Positions 30,150-37,775 of a stretch of 39,218 nt of DNA are shown piece by piece. The stretch's first letter is position 1. The number at the start of each line of letters is the position of its first letter. The stretch lies in the NCBI GenBank assembly GCA_041447245.1, contig JBGMEA010000003.1, positions 1 through 39,218 on the forward strand. Reading direction: 5' to 3'. The position numbers were made by a program, and so were the translations under genes. Origin of the DNA: JBGMEA01 sp041447245. Lineage in GTDB: Bacteria; Bacillota; Clostridia; Eubacteriales; Anaerofustaceae. The notes beneath the pieces are model-generated. The model searched no databases and was not told where the DNA came from. It saw only the letters and a program-made list of their open reading frames with translations.

Positions 30150-31160
30150 TTATTTACCGATGTCTTTGACGCTTTCGCGTTTGACGATGTAATAGTCGAG
30201 TTTATAATCCCGTTTTTCATGCTTGCCTGTCTGAATTTCTTCGATTAAGATCTTCGCGCATTCCGCACCGAGTTCATACATATCGTGATGCAGACTGGTG
30301 ATGGCCGGTTTGCTCCATCGGGCGGTGCTGAAATCGTTGAAGCCTGTGATGCTGATATCTTCAGGAACGTTCATCCCCATCTTTTCCGCACAGCGCAATG
30401 CTCCGAGTGCCATATCGTCATTCGTGCAGAATACCGCGGTCGGAATCTTGTCGTTTTGCAGCAGTTTCTTCATTGCATCATATCCGCCCTGAATCGTGAA
30501 ATCACCCACATGCGACCATTCTTCGTGATATTCCAAACCAAAATCCTGCAATGCCTTCAAATAGCCCACACGGCGTTTCTTTCCGAAATAAGCCGTAATC
30601 GGATCGACATTGATGATGCCGATGTCTTTATGCCCGTTTTCAATCAGGTATTTCACCATATCGTAAGCTGCCGCTTCGTTGTCCAGATAGACTCCCGGCA
30701 GATCACCTTCTTCGTCTTCGACCAGACCCAATACCACAGGCACGTTTGTCCCCAGCAGCGTTTCTTTCAGGGACTTCGACATCAGGGTGCCGAGAAAAAT
30801 AATGCCGTCGCATTGCTTTTGCATCAGCAGTTCCGCCGCTTTTTTCTCCCTGTCTTTCACTCCGTCCGTGTTGCACAGAATGATATTGTATCCGTTATCC
30901 GCAGCATAATCTTCCACACCCCGCGCGCCGAGCGTGAAATAGATGCGGGTGATATCAAACAAAATAACGCCGATTGTATTGGTTTTCTGCAGCTTGAGAC
31001 TGCGCGCAATGGCGTTCGGTTTGTAGCCCGTGCGTTTGATGGCGTCCAATACGCGGGCTTTTGTTTCGTCGTTGACGAGCGGAATATCATTGATGACTCT
31101 CGAGACGGTGGCAATGGAGACGTTTGCCTCGCGGGCAACATCCTTGATTTTTGCGCTCAT
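30150..31160 (-). CDS. LacI/GalR-family transcription regulator
   Basis: A 336-residue protein. The N-terminal helix-turn-helix is IKDVAREANVSIATVSRVIN with hinge helix GYKPNAIARSLKLQKT, followed by a periplasmic-binding-type sugar domain (TIGVILFDITRIYFTLGARG; GYDAMKKLL; PTAVFCTNDDMALGALRCAE; PEDISITGFNDFSTARWSKP). AAGGAGG precedes the start. Such proteins bind palindromes with a central CG. No sugar catabolic genes are adjacent, so the effector cannot be told; overall it resembles CcpA/CytR-type members. Confidence 0.95.
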   Translation of the reverse strand: MSAKIKDVAREANVSIATVSRVINDIPLVNDETKARVLDAIKRTGYKPNAIARSLKLQKTNTIGVILFDITRIYFTLGARGVEDYAADNGYNIILCNTDGVKDREKKAAELLMQKQCDGIIFLGTLMSKSLKETLLGTNVPVVLGLVEDEEGDLPGVYLDNEAAAYDMVKYLIENGHKDIGIINVDPITAYFGKKRRVGYLKALQDFGLEYHEEWSHVGDFTIQGGYDAMKKLLQNDKIPTAVFCTNDDMALGALRCAEKMGMNVPEDISITGFNDFSTARWSKPAITSLHHDMYELGAECAKILIEEIQTGKHEKRDYKLDYYIVKRESVKDIGK

Positions 31161-31197
31161 TTGTAAGATCCTCCTTACCCGTTGCGGGTATAATACT

Positions 31198-31220
31198 TAT
31201 CATAGAGTCTTTCTATGATA
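31198..31220 (-). promoter_or_regulatory. Dyad in the regulator's leader
   Basis: TATCATAG-7-CTATGATA, arms of eight perfect bases, directly downstream of the -10 box. It could be an operator or an mRNA hairpin. It lacks the central CG typical of LacI-family sites. Confidence 0.55.
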
Positions 31221-31223
31221 TGG

Positions 31224-31252
31224 ATTGTATCACAGGCATGAAAATTTTACAA
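31224..31252 (-). promoter_or_regulatory. Promoter of the LacI-family gene
   Basis: On the minus strand TTGTAA, 17-base spacer, TACAAT, with the -10 about 64 bases before the start codon. Confidence 0.7.
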
Positions 31253-31343
31253 TCCCTTTGCAAACCTTTATGATATCGTTTTCTATAATTTTCACTCAAA
31301 ATTAGTGGAATCGCATTTCCAATAAAAAAATTCCGAAAGGGTC

Positions 31344-31477
31344 TTATATTTTGATCCCTAGCAAACTGCCAGGTGGGTTCCCTGCCCGATACTTTTGTCT
31401 TCCCCGATTTCGCAGAGGCCTGACAGCCATAACGCAGACGCGGGATCCCTTAAAAAAAGTGTAGGTTCAAAATATAA
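31344..31477 (+). ncRNA. Possible 6S-like structured RNA
   Basis: A non-coding stretch closed by an 11-bp perfect inverted repeat, TTATATTTTGA (31344-31354) and TCAAAATATAA (31467-31477), enclosing ~110 GC-richer bases. The interior has GGTGGGTTCCCTGCCCGATA, close to CCCTGAGCCGATATTT of E. coli 6S RNA, then GGCCTGACAGCC and GCGGGATCCC. 6S RNA mimics an open promoter to bind RNA polymerase. The strand is chosen from that resemblance. A different structured RNA is possible. Confidence 0.45.
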
Positions 31478-31481
31478 AACA

Positions 31482-31515
31482 TCGCTTTCGGCAAGTTCAT
31501 TATAACCGAAAGCGA
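31482..31515 (-). terminator. Hairpin downstream of the GyrI-like gene
   Basis: TCGCTTTCGG-14-CCGAAAGCGA, a 10-bp perfect stem followed on the minus strand by TGTTTTATATTTT. Probably a weak terminator for 31580-32209. Confidence 0.55.
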
Positions 31516-31579
31516 CAAAGGATTCAACGGATTTTAAAAATTTGAATATTTTGAAAAATTTACAATCGATGTATCTGCC

Positions 31580-32209
31580 TTATTGTTTTCCGACCGGATG
31601 CCTCAGCACGGTTTTGAGTTTGTCCGGCGTGGTTCTTCGCGGATCATTCAGATACAGTTCATGATGCTTGCGCACGCTTCCCACCTCATCCTTCAGGTTC
31701 TGCGATTCCATATAGCGATGCATCACTGCCAATGTTTCGGGTTCTGTCAGATATGGTCCCAAATGCAGCATCTGTACGCAAAGGCCTTCTTCAAATTCGA
31801 TCAGAGATACTTTGCTTACATCGAGTTCCGGTTTTTTCTTTGCGCTCTGCTCTTTTGCCCACTCGATCGTTTGCTGCGTGACAAATTCCGGTTGGCGGAT
31901 CATGGAGGTCCAAAGCCAGTCTTCCCGTTCAAACAATTCAAACGGTCCCGGAGTCCACCAAAGCCCTTCCAGAGGCGGAACCACATAGTCGAAATAACCT
32001 GCGGGTCTGGATGTTCCCATCTTGCTCATTTTAATGTTATATGCAATGGAGTACAGCGCGGAGACCGCATCCTGGTACTCCTGCCCGTTCGGATTTCCTT
32101 TTCCGTCCACGCTCAGAAACAACATGTTGGGCAAGTCAACCGTCATCGGCTTTTGTTTCGGAAGATAGAGATCTTGATACGCTTTTTTGAAATCATATGT
32201 TTCGCTCAT
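31580..32209 (-). CDS. GyrI-like small-molecule-binding protein
   Basis: A 209-residue protein with GGGAGG before the ATG. It has DFKKAYQDLYLPKQKPMTVD, PNMLFLSVDGKGNPNGQEYQ, DAVSALYSIAYNIKMSKMG, GYFDYVVPPLEGLWW and LHLGPYLTEPETLAVMHRYM. This is the stand-alone GyrI-like/SOUL-type ligand-binding family related to AraC effector domains and Cass2. The Trp-rich centre (PPLEGLWWTPG) suggests a cationic or aromatic ligand pocket. Ligand unknown. Confidence 0.85.
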   Translation of the reverse strand: MSETYDFKKAYQDLYLPKQKPMTVDLPNMLFLSVDGKGNPNGQEYQDAVSALYSIAYNIKMSKMGTSRPAGYFDYVVPPLEGLWWTPGPFELFEREDWLWTSMIRQPEFVTQQTIEWAKEQSAKKKPELDVSKVSLIEFEEGLCVQMLHLGPYLTEPETLAVMHRYMESQNLKDEVGSVRKHHELYLNDPRRTTPDKLKTVLRHPVGKQ

Positions 32210-32289
32210 AACGAACCTCCCAAACTCTCACTATACTTATCTTACCACATTTCTGAACGAAACGGCATGAAAAAAATATTGTTCTTTGA

Positions 32290-32318
32290 TTGACTATTTA
32301 TTCAGTCGAGTGTATAAT
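32290..32318 (+). promoter_or_regulatory. argG promoter
   Basis: TTGACT, 17-base spacer, TATAAT. The -10 lies 41 bases before the argG start. Confidence 0.88.
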
Positions 32319-32324
32319 TATACA
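32311..32324 (+). promoter_or_regulatory. Candidate ArgR/AhrC operator on argG
   Basis: TGTATAATTATACA is a perfect 14-base palindrome covering the -10 box; ARG boxes are AT-rich palindromes of this form. Binding there would block argG transcription when arginine is plentiful. The regulator gene is not in the window. Confidence 0.6.
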
Positions 32325-32358
32325 AATAATTCAAGCAACAGCTCAGAGGTATTCATTC

Positions 32359-33573
32359 ATGAAAGAAAAAATAATTTTAGCCTATTCGGGCGGACTCGAC
32401 ACGAGTACCATCGTGCCATGGCTCAAGAATAATTATGACTGCGAAGTGCATGCGGTGTGCGTCAATGTCGGACAGGTGAAAGACGAAGAACGCGAAGACC
32501 TTCAGGCGCGCGCACTGCGTTACGGAGCAGAAACGATTCAGATCGTGGATGCAACGGAGGAATTGGTCAATGACTATATTTTCCCCATGCTCAAGTCGGG
32601 CGCAATTTACGAAGGAAAATACTTGCTCGGCACTTCCATCGCAAGACCCTTAATCGCAAAAATTCTCGTCGATAAAGCGAAAGAAATCAATGCGGACGCG
32701 ATCTGCCACGGTGCAACGGGCAAAGGAAACGATCAGGTTCGTTTCGAGTTGACGATTATGGCGCTCGCTCCCGAAATCAAGATCATCGCTCCATGGAGAA
32801 TCTGGGATATCAAATCCCGACAGGATGCACTCGATTACTGCATCAAGCACGACATCAAACTGAATATGTCGGCGGAAGAAAGCTATTCGAAAGATATGAA
32901 TATCTGGCATCTTTCCCATGAAGGCATGGATCTCGAGAGCCCCGCGAACTTCCCGATGTATGATAAAATTCTCGAAATGACGACTCCTCTGATGCATACA
33001 CCCGACGAGCCGGAATATTTGGAACTCTCCTTCGAAAAAGGCATTCCGGTTGCGCTTAACGGAGAATCCGTAAGCGGAACCGAATTGATCGAAAAGCTGA
33101 ATATTCTCGGCGGAAAGCACGGCATCGGCATTATCGATATGGTGGAAAACCGCATTGTCGGAATGAAATCCCGCGGTGTGTATGAAACCCCGGGCGGCAC
33201 GATTCTCTATTTCGCCCACAATGAACTCGAACAGCTCTGCCTCGACCGTGATATGGCTGCATACAAACGCACGGCGGCGGTGAAGTATGCCGATCTTGTT
33301 TATGCGGGACAGTGGTTTACTCCGCTCAGAGAAGCGCTCGATGCATTCTTTGACAAAACGCAGGAAACCGTTACCGGCAGCGTGAAGCTGATGCTGTACA
33401 AAGGCAATTTGATCACGGTGTCCATCGTCAGTCCCGATTCGCTTTATAATGAAGAAATTGCATCGTTTGCAACGGGAGAACTGTATAATCACAAAGATGC
33501 GGAAGGATTCATCAAGCTCTTCGGTCTTCCTCTGAAGATCAGAGCATTAATGAAAGAAATGAAAAACAAATAG
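32359..33573 (+). CDS. argG: Argininosuccinate synthase
   Basis: A 404-residue protein; ATG 32359 chosen because the longer open frame runs through the promoter, and CAGAGG lies upstream. It begins IILAYSGGLDTSTIVPWLKN (ATP pyrophosphatase loop), then GTSIARPLIAKILVDKAKE, CHGATGKGNDQVRFEL and PWRIWDIKSRQDALDYC. The enzyme joins citrulline and aspartate to argininosuccinate using ATP, the penultimate step of arginine synthesis. argH, the next step, lies 700 bases downstream. Confidence 0.98.
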   Translation: MKEKIILAYSGGLDTSTIVPWLKNNYDCEVHAVCVNVGQVKDEEREDLQARALRYGAETIQIVDATEELVNDYIFPMLKSGAIYEGKYLLGTSIARPLIAKILVDKAKEINADAICHGATGKGNDQVRFELTIMALAPEIKIIAPWRIWDIKSRQDALDYCIKHDIKLNMSAEESYSKDMNIWHLSHEGMDLESPANFPMYDKILEMTTPLMHTPDEPEYLELSFEKGIPVALNGESVSGTELIEKLNILGGKHGIGIIDMVENRIVGMKSRGVYETPGGTILYFAHNELEQLCLDRDMAAYKRTAAVKYADLVYAGQWFTPLREALDAFFDKTQETVTGSVKLMLYKGNLITVSIVSPDSLYNEEIASFATGELYNHKDAEGFIKLFGLPLKIRALMKEMKNK

Positions 33574-33718
33574 TACGTTTTCTGGTATTGTTGAATCAGC
33601 CATCCCCTTAGGTTCTGCGATCCGCGATCAAAGTATATCTCGTCGGTTTTTGTAGTTTTTTCTGACACCCCCCTCGCTTTGTTGAGGATTGCGGACAATA
33701 TTGATAAATGCAAACATG

Positions 33719-33738
33719 ATACACATGAAAATGTGTAT
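33719..33738 (+). promoter_or_regulatory. Dyad upstream of acetyltransferase gene
   Basis: ATACACAT-GAAA-ATGTGTAT, eight perfect bases per arm, extended imperfectly to CATG...TATG. It lies 21 bases before the start codon and may be an operator or a 5' mRNA hairpin affecting the ribosome site (TTGGAGG). Confidence 0.55.
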
Positions 33739-33759
33739 TATGTTTTTTTGGAGGTACCT

Positions 33760-34176
33760 ATGATTCGAGTTTGTCTGCCGGAGGATCAGCCGCAGATGAT
33801 GGCTCTTTGGGAGCGTGTGGCGGGAGTCGGCGTAAATGAACGGGATGATTCCGCGGAGGGGATCCGTTTGTTTTTGCAACGCAATCCCGGCTGCAGTTTC
33901 GTCGCGGAGGAAGACGGATGTATCGTGGGCACGATTCTGTGCGGGCACGATGGAAGGCGTGCAACGGTTTATCATCTGGCAGTGGATCCCGCATACCGCA
34001 GCCGCCGGATTGCGACAGGGCTTGTTTCTCATGTGATGCAGGCGCTGCACGCATTGGGCATCGGGAAAGTCAAAGCCATCGTTTTTGCAGACAATGAGCT
34101 GGGTGCCGCGTTTTGGACATCATCCGGGTGGACGTTGCGCAGAGATATCGACTACTACGACTTTTCAGTCCGATGA
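33760..34176 (+). CDS. GNAT-family N-acetyltransferase
   Basis: A 138-residue protein; ATG 33760 sits behind TTGGAGG. It has the GNAT layout: IRVCLPEDQPQMMALWERV, GCSFVAEEDGCIVGTILCGH, the acetyl-CoA loop region YHLAVDPAYRSRRIATGLVS, and KAIVFADNELGAAFWTSSGW near the end. The pyrophosphate loop is R-S-R-R-I-A, a variant of Q/R-x-x-G-x-G/A. Substrate unknown. It lies between argG and argH without obvious relation to arginine; N-acetylglutamate synthase is a different architecture. Confidence 0.88.
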   Translation: MIRVCLPEDQPQMMALWERVAGVGVNERDDSAEGIRLFLQRNPGCSFVAEEDGCIVGTILCGHDGRRATVYHLAVDPAYRSRRIATGLVSHVMQALHALGIGKVKAIVFADNELGAAFWTSSGWTLRRDIDYYDFSVR

Positions 34177-34219
34177 TCGTTTTGACAAAACGGAAACTCG
34201 GGAATGCAACGGATTCGCA

Positions 34220-34249
34220 TTGAATTGTGCTGCGGTTCCGTGTTAAGAT
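34220..34249 (+). promoter_or_regulatory. Probable argH promoter
   Basis: TTGAAT, 18-base spacer, TAAGAT, 30 bases before the argH start. No palindrome like that of argG is seen. Confidence 0.5.
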
Positions 34250-34278
34250 GAAAGACACAACAATACGGAGGAACGGAA

Positions 34279-35637
34279 ATGAAACTCTGGTCGGGACGTT
34301 TTGAGTCGGAAACGGATAAAGCCGCCGACGCATTCAACTCATCTCTGCGCTTTGACCGGGCGCTGTTTGAATATGATATACAGGGAAGCATCGCCCATGT
34401 GAGAATGCTTCAAAAACAGGAGATCATCGATTCGCAGGATGCATCTGTCTGTGTCGATGCATTGGAAAGTCTGCGTGACGAGGTTTTGTCCGGGGTCTAT
34501 ACGATCGGCACACAGTATGAAGATATTCATATGGCAGTCGAATCGATTTTGACGGAACGGATCGGAGATGCCGCAAAGCGGATTCATACCGCGCGCAGCC
34601 GAAACGATCAGGTGGCGCTGGATATGCGCATGTATGTCAAAGCAAAAATTCATCAGCTCAGCGCACTGACTTCGGAACTCATTGATTCGCTTAAGGAGTT
34701 GGCTCTGAACAATCTTGATACGGTAATGCCGGGGTATACGCATCTGCAGAAAGCGCAACCGATTACGTTTGCTCATCATCTGTGCGCATACATCGAAATG
34801 TTCCGAAGAGACATCTCCCGCCTGCAGGATACCTATAAACGAACCGACCGCATGCCGCTCGGCAGCGGTGCGCTTGCCTGCAGCACATTCGAGATTGACC
34901 GCGAATATACGGCGGAACTGCTTGATTTTTCCGAAGTGACACAAAACAGCCTGGATTCGGTGTCCGATCGGGACTATCTGCTCGAATTGCTTTCCGCACT
35001 TTCCGTCATTATGATGCACCTGAGCCGATTCTGTGAGGAAGTGATTCTGTGGTCAACGGAGGAATTCGGCTATATCACACTTTCGGATGCATTCTCAACA
35101 GGCAGCTCGATGATGCCTCAGAAAAAAAATCCGGATATGGCGGAACTGATCCGAGGCAAAACGGGAAGGGTCTACGGTTCGTTGTTCGGTCTTCTCACTG
35201 TCATGAAAGGCCTGCCGCTTGCATACAACAAAGACATGCAGGAAGATAAAGAGTGTGTGTTCGATGCGGTTGATACGGTTGGTGCATGCCTGAGTATTTT
35301 CAGAAAGATGATTGCAACCGTTCATGTGAATGACGACAAAATGCTGGCATCGGCTGTGAACAGTTTTGTCAATGCCACAGATATGGCAGAGTATCTTGTG
35401 AAAAAAGGATGCCCGTTCCGCGACGCTCACTTTATTGTCGGCGGACTGGTAAAGATTTGCGTGATTCGCGGAATTTATCTTGCCGATCTGACTATTGATG
35501 AACTGCAGTCTGCTTCGGAACTCTTTGGAGAGGATATTTATCATGTGTTGGATGTGAAAACGTCCATTAAAGCAAAAAAAATGACGGGCTCTCCCAACCC
35601 GAAAGTGGTCAAGGCATATTTGGATTCCTTGGAATAA
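34279..35637 (+). CDS. argH: Argininosuccinate lyase
   Basis: A 452-residue protein behind ACGGAGG. It starts KLWSGRFESETDKAADAFNS, has HTARSRNDQVALDMRMYV, GYTHLQKAQPITFAHHL, and the superfamily signature GSSMMPQKKNPDMAELIRG with the catalytic Ser. The enzyme splits argininosuccinate into arginine and fumarate, acting as a homotetramer in the cytosol. Length is normal and the frame intact. Confidence 0.98.
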   Translation: MKLWSGRFESETDKAADAFNSSLRFDRALFEYDIQGSIAHVRMLQKQEIIDSQDASVCVDALESLRDEVLSGVYTIGTQYEDIHMAVESILTERIGDAAKRIHTARSRNDQVALDMRMYVKAKIHQLSALTSELIDSLKELALNNLDTVMPGYTHLQKAQPITFAHHLCAYIEMFRRDISRLQDTYKRTDRMPLGSGALACSTFEIDREYTAELLDFSEVTQNSLDSVSDRDYLLELLSALSVIMMHLSRFCEEVILWSTEEFGYITLSDAFSTGSSMMPQKKNPDMAELIRGKTGRVYGSLFGLLTVMKGLPLAYNKDMQEDKECVFDAVDTVGACLSIFRKMIATVHVNDDKMLASAVNSFVNATDMAEYLVKKGCPFRDAHFIVGGLVKICVIRGIYLADLTIDELQSASELFGEDIYHVLDVKTSIKAKKMTGSPNPKVVKAYLDSLE

Positions 35638-35721
35638 CCCTGTCCGCCGGCAAAAGCGAAAGATATGTTTCCTTTGTTTCAATGAAATGCGGTCGTATCG
35701 GGTTTCGAAGGAATATTCGGC

Positions 35722-35750
35722 TTGACAAAACAATGCGGTATTCTTACAAT
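35722..35750 (+). promoter_or_regulatory. Promoter of the DUF1328 gene
   Basis: TTGACA, 17-base spacer, TACAAT, 75 bases before the start codon. Confidence 0.8.
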
Positions 35751-35824
35751 AAGATAGAAAATTCGGTGTGCTGAAAACAGATTGACGGCATCGAATGAAC
35801 GGATAACAATGCGGAGGAATCATT

Positions 35825-35986
35825 ATGTTGAAATGGGCATTGATCTTTTTGGTGATTGCGGTCATCGCCGGGCTGTTTGGGTTTAAGGGAGTTGCGAACA
35901 CTGCAAAGCAGATTTCAAAAATTTTGTTTTTTATCTGTGTTGTGCTGATTGTCCTGACTTTAATTTTCGGAAATATGATTTTCTGA
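35825..35986 (+). CDS. DUF1328/YtjA-family membrane miniprotein
   Basis: A 53-residue protein behind CGGAGG. It reads MLKWALIFLVIAVIAGLFGF, then KGVANTAKQISKILFFICVV and LIVLTLIFG. Two hydrophobic helices flank a short loop, and the FLVIA-IAG-FGF-G-A-A-KILFF pattern is that of DUF1328 (E. coli YtjA type). These are small membrane proteins of unknown role, often stress-inducible. Short length and family match make the start secure. Confidence 0.85.
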   Translation: MLKWALIFLVIAVIAGLFGFKGVANTAKQISKILFFICVVLIVLTLIFGNMIF

Positions 35987-36086
35987 GGCGCTTTGATTTT
36001 GGCTGTTTGCGCAAAGAACTGCTCAGCCGGAATCGTATAATCGTTCAAGGCATGTGTCCGGGAAGTATTTACTTTGCGCCGATCGG

Positions 36087-36117
36087 AAAGAGACCGTTGA
36101 TTTCGGTCTCTTTTTTT
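36087..36117 (+). terminator. Terminator after DUF1328 gene
   Basis: AAAGAGACCG-7-CGGTCTCTTT stem followed by T-rich sequence, about 100 bases after the stop. Confidence 0.88.
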
Positions 36118-36240
36118 GTATCAATCACAACAGCATAAATACATGCATGTCTGCGTTTTTTGAGAAAATAAAGTGAAACAATCCCGATGCGGTACGGCGC
36201 AGAGGAAAAAAGAAAGCAGCTAAAACTTTTGAAATATGCC

Positions 36241-36254
36241 TATATACGTATATA
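36241..36254 (+). promoter_or_regulatory. Palindrome upstream of first MFS promoter
   Basis: TATATACGTATATA, a perfect 14-base palindrome 7 bases before the -35 box. Possible upstream operator. The 366-base gap 35987-36353 otherwise holds a terminator (36087), a promoter and an operator (36304). Confidence 0.45.
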
Positions 36255-36260
36255 ATGTAG

Positions 36261-36289
36261 TTGCATCTGTATGTTGTTTACGATAAAAT
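36261..36289 (+). promoter_or_regulatory. Promoter of first MFS gene
   Basis: TTGCAT, 17-base spacer, TAAAAT. Confidence 0.7.
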
Positions 36290-36303
36290 GAGAGTACCGT
36301 ATC

Positions 36304-36317
36304 CTTAATCGATTAAG
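36304..36317 (+). promoter_or_regulatory. Candidate LacI-family operator
   Basis: CTTAATCGATTAAG, a perfect 14-base palindrome with central CG, 14 bases after the -10 box and so just past the start of transcription. Centre and size match LacI/GalR-type operators; the family member at 30150 is a candidate regulator but unproven. Confidence 0.6.
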
Positions 36318-36353
36318 TAAACTCTATGTTACATGAGAAAGCAGGGCATCATT

Positions 36354-37526
36354 ATGACACAATCAACAAAAAACAAAATAGCGATTCTGACGATGTCGGC
36401 AGTGCTGATGTCTCCGGTTGCGATTTCTACGATTCTTGCCAAAGTCCGCGAACTGTTCCCCGACGTCAGCCTGTCGGGCGTGCAGTTGGTGATGACGATG
36501 GCAACGCTTGCATCGCTGATTGCGGTGCTTCTGTCCGGTCGCCTCGTTTACTATATGAGTAAAAAGAATATGATTCTGATTTCCCTGCTTATGATGGCAG
36601 CGGGTGGAATGATCGGGTTGCTGCTTCATCAAAGCATTGCCACATTATATTTGGCAGGCATTGTGTTCGGTTTCGGTCAGGGGATCATTCTGACCACCTC
36701 ATCCGCTCTGATTACCGATTATTTTACAAACGGGGAGCGTAACGCGATGATGGGGCGTCAGTCTGCCGTGCTGAACATTGCCGGCTCTGCGCTTCTACTG
36801 CTTGCCGGATGGCTTTCGGCTGTCAATTGGTATTATGTCTATCTCGTCTATCTGCTCGGCATTCCGCTGTTTCTTATTGTGAAAGCGCTCCTTCCGAAGG
36901 GCGAAAAGCTGACTGTCCAAAAGGGCGAAAAGGTTAAGATTCTGAATCCGACTGTCATTTACTACTGTCTAGTAATCTTTGTTTTTTCCATTACTCAATA
37001 TACTTACGCGACGAATATTTCGTTGTTGCTTGAAAATACAGAGCTCGGAACCTCTGCAATGAGCGGAGTGGCCAATGCCTGTATCACTGCAGCGAGTTTT
37101 CTTTCCGGGATGCTGATGGGCGGAATTATCAAAGTGTTTAAAAAATATACATTTACATTCGGCATCTTCTGTATCGTAGCGGGTTTGCTGCTCAGCGCAT
37201 GGGCTCCTTCGTTACTCGCAGTGCTTGCCGGAGGCGCATTCGTCGGTTTGGCGATCGGATCTTCCACGCCCAGCGGACTGCTCGCTGTTGCCGCCGCTGT
37301 GCCGTCTGCCGGTGCGACAGGCGCCATTGCCGCATTCTCCGCGGCAAGTACGTTCGGCTTGTTCTGTTCTCCTTTGGTCATCAATTTTCTGACTTCGCTT
37401 GTGGGCGGTGTAAGCGAACAGTCGCGCTGTCTCGTTGCAGCGGTGCTTGCCGCAGCGCTGATGCTTTTTACGATTCTTTACGAAGCACGCAAACCTTCCG
37501 ATACAGGCAAAGTATCCGCCGAGTAA
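36354..37526 (+). CDS. MFS transporter (first of tandem pair)
   Basis: Start at 36354 (MTQSTKNK) behind GCAGGG; an earlier in-frame ATG at 36333 lacks a site. The 390-residue protein has about 12 hydrophobic segments. Conserved parts are AILTMSAVLMSPVAISTILA, VRELFPDVSLSGVQLVMTM, LAGIVFGFGQGIILTTSSAL and NGERNAMMGRQSAVLNIAGS, the last a loop 4-5 motif of MFS exporters. Substrate not predictable. It has its own promoter and a palindromic operator. Confidence 0.9.
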   Translation: MTQSTKNKIAILTMSAVLMSPVAISTILAKVRELFPDVSLSGVQLVMTMATLASLIAVLLSGRLVYYMSKKNMILISLLMMAAGGMIGLLLHQSIATLYLAGIVFGFGQGIILTTSSALITDYFTNGERNAMMGRQSAVLNIAGSALLLLAGWLSAVNWYYVYLVYLLGIPLFLIVKALLPKGEKLTVQKGEKVKILNPTVIYYCLVIFVFSITQYTYATNISLLLENTELGTSAMSGVANACITAASFLSGMLMGGIIKVFKKYTFTFGIFCIVAGLLLSAWAPSLLAVLAGGAFVGLAIGSSTPSGLLAVAAAVPSAGATGAIAAFSAASTFGLFCSPLVINFLTSLVGGVSEQSRCLVAAVLAAALMLFTILYEARKPSDTGKVSAE

Positions 37527-37552
37527 ATTTGTGCTGTTTTTCATTCGGCATA

Positions 37553-37582
37553 GCCGCTGCACTTCAGTGCGGCGGTATTTTT
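37553..37582 (+). terminator. Terminator after first MFS gene
   Basis: GCCGCTGCAC-TTCA-GTGCGGCGGT stem (one mismatch per arm) followed by ATTTTTA. Confidence 0.85.
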
Positions 37583-37606
37583 AATCTTGGCAGTTTGGAA
37601 TACTTG

Positions 37607-37673
37607 TCATTTGTCAAAGAAATCACTCCCTAATTTCTCTGACATTTTGACAATCTGTCTCAAATGACAAAAA
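37607..37673 (+). promoter_or_regulatory. Repeated TGTCATTTG motifs before second MFS gene
   Basis: TGTCATTTGTCA near 37607 and its inverted form TCTCAAATGACA near 37657-37668, with further TGACA/TGTCA units around. Possible regulator sites just upstream of the promoter at 37678. Confidence 0.4.
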
Positions 37674-37677
37674 ATGA

Positions 37678-37706
37678 TTGTGTGTCAAACCGTTATCATG
37701 TAAAAT
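37678..37706 (+). promoter_or_regulatory. Promoter of second MFS gene
   Basis: TTGTGT, 17-base spacer, TAAAAT, 70 bases before the start codon. Confidence 0.65.
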
Positions 37707-37775
37707 AAAACACATCAATATCGTAAAAAATCAATATTTCATATTTCCCAAAAAATTTAATGAAAGCAGGTTCGT

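Noticed and set aside
33760..34176. Acetyltransferase between argG and argH as N-acetylglutamate synthase
   Set aside because: Too short and without the ArgA/ArgJ architecture; only a generic GNAT fold can be supported.
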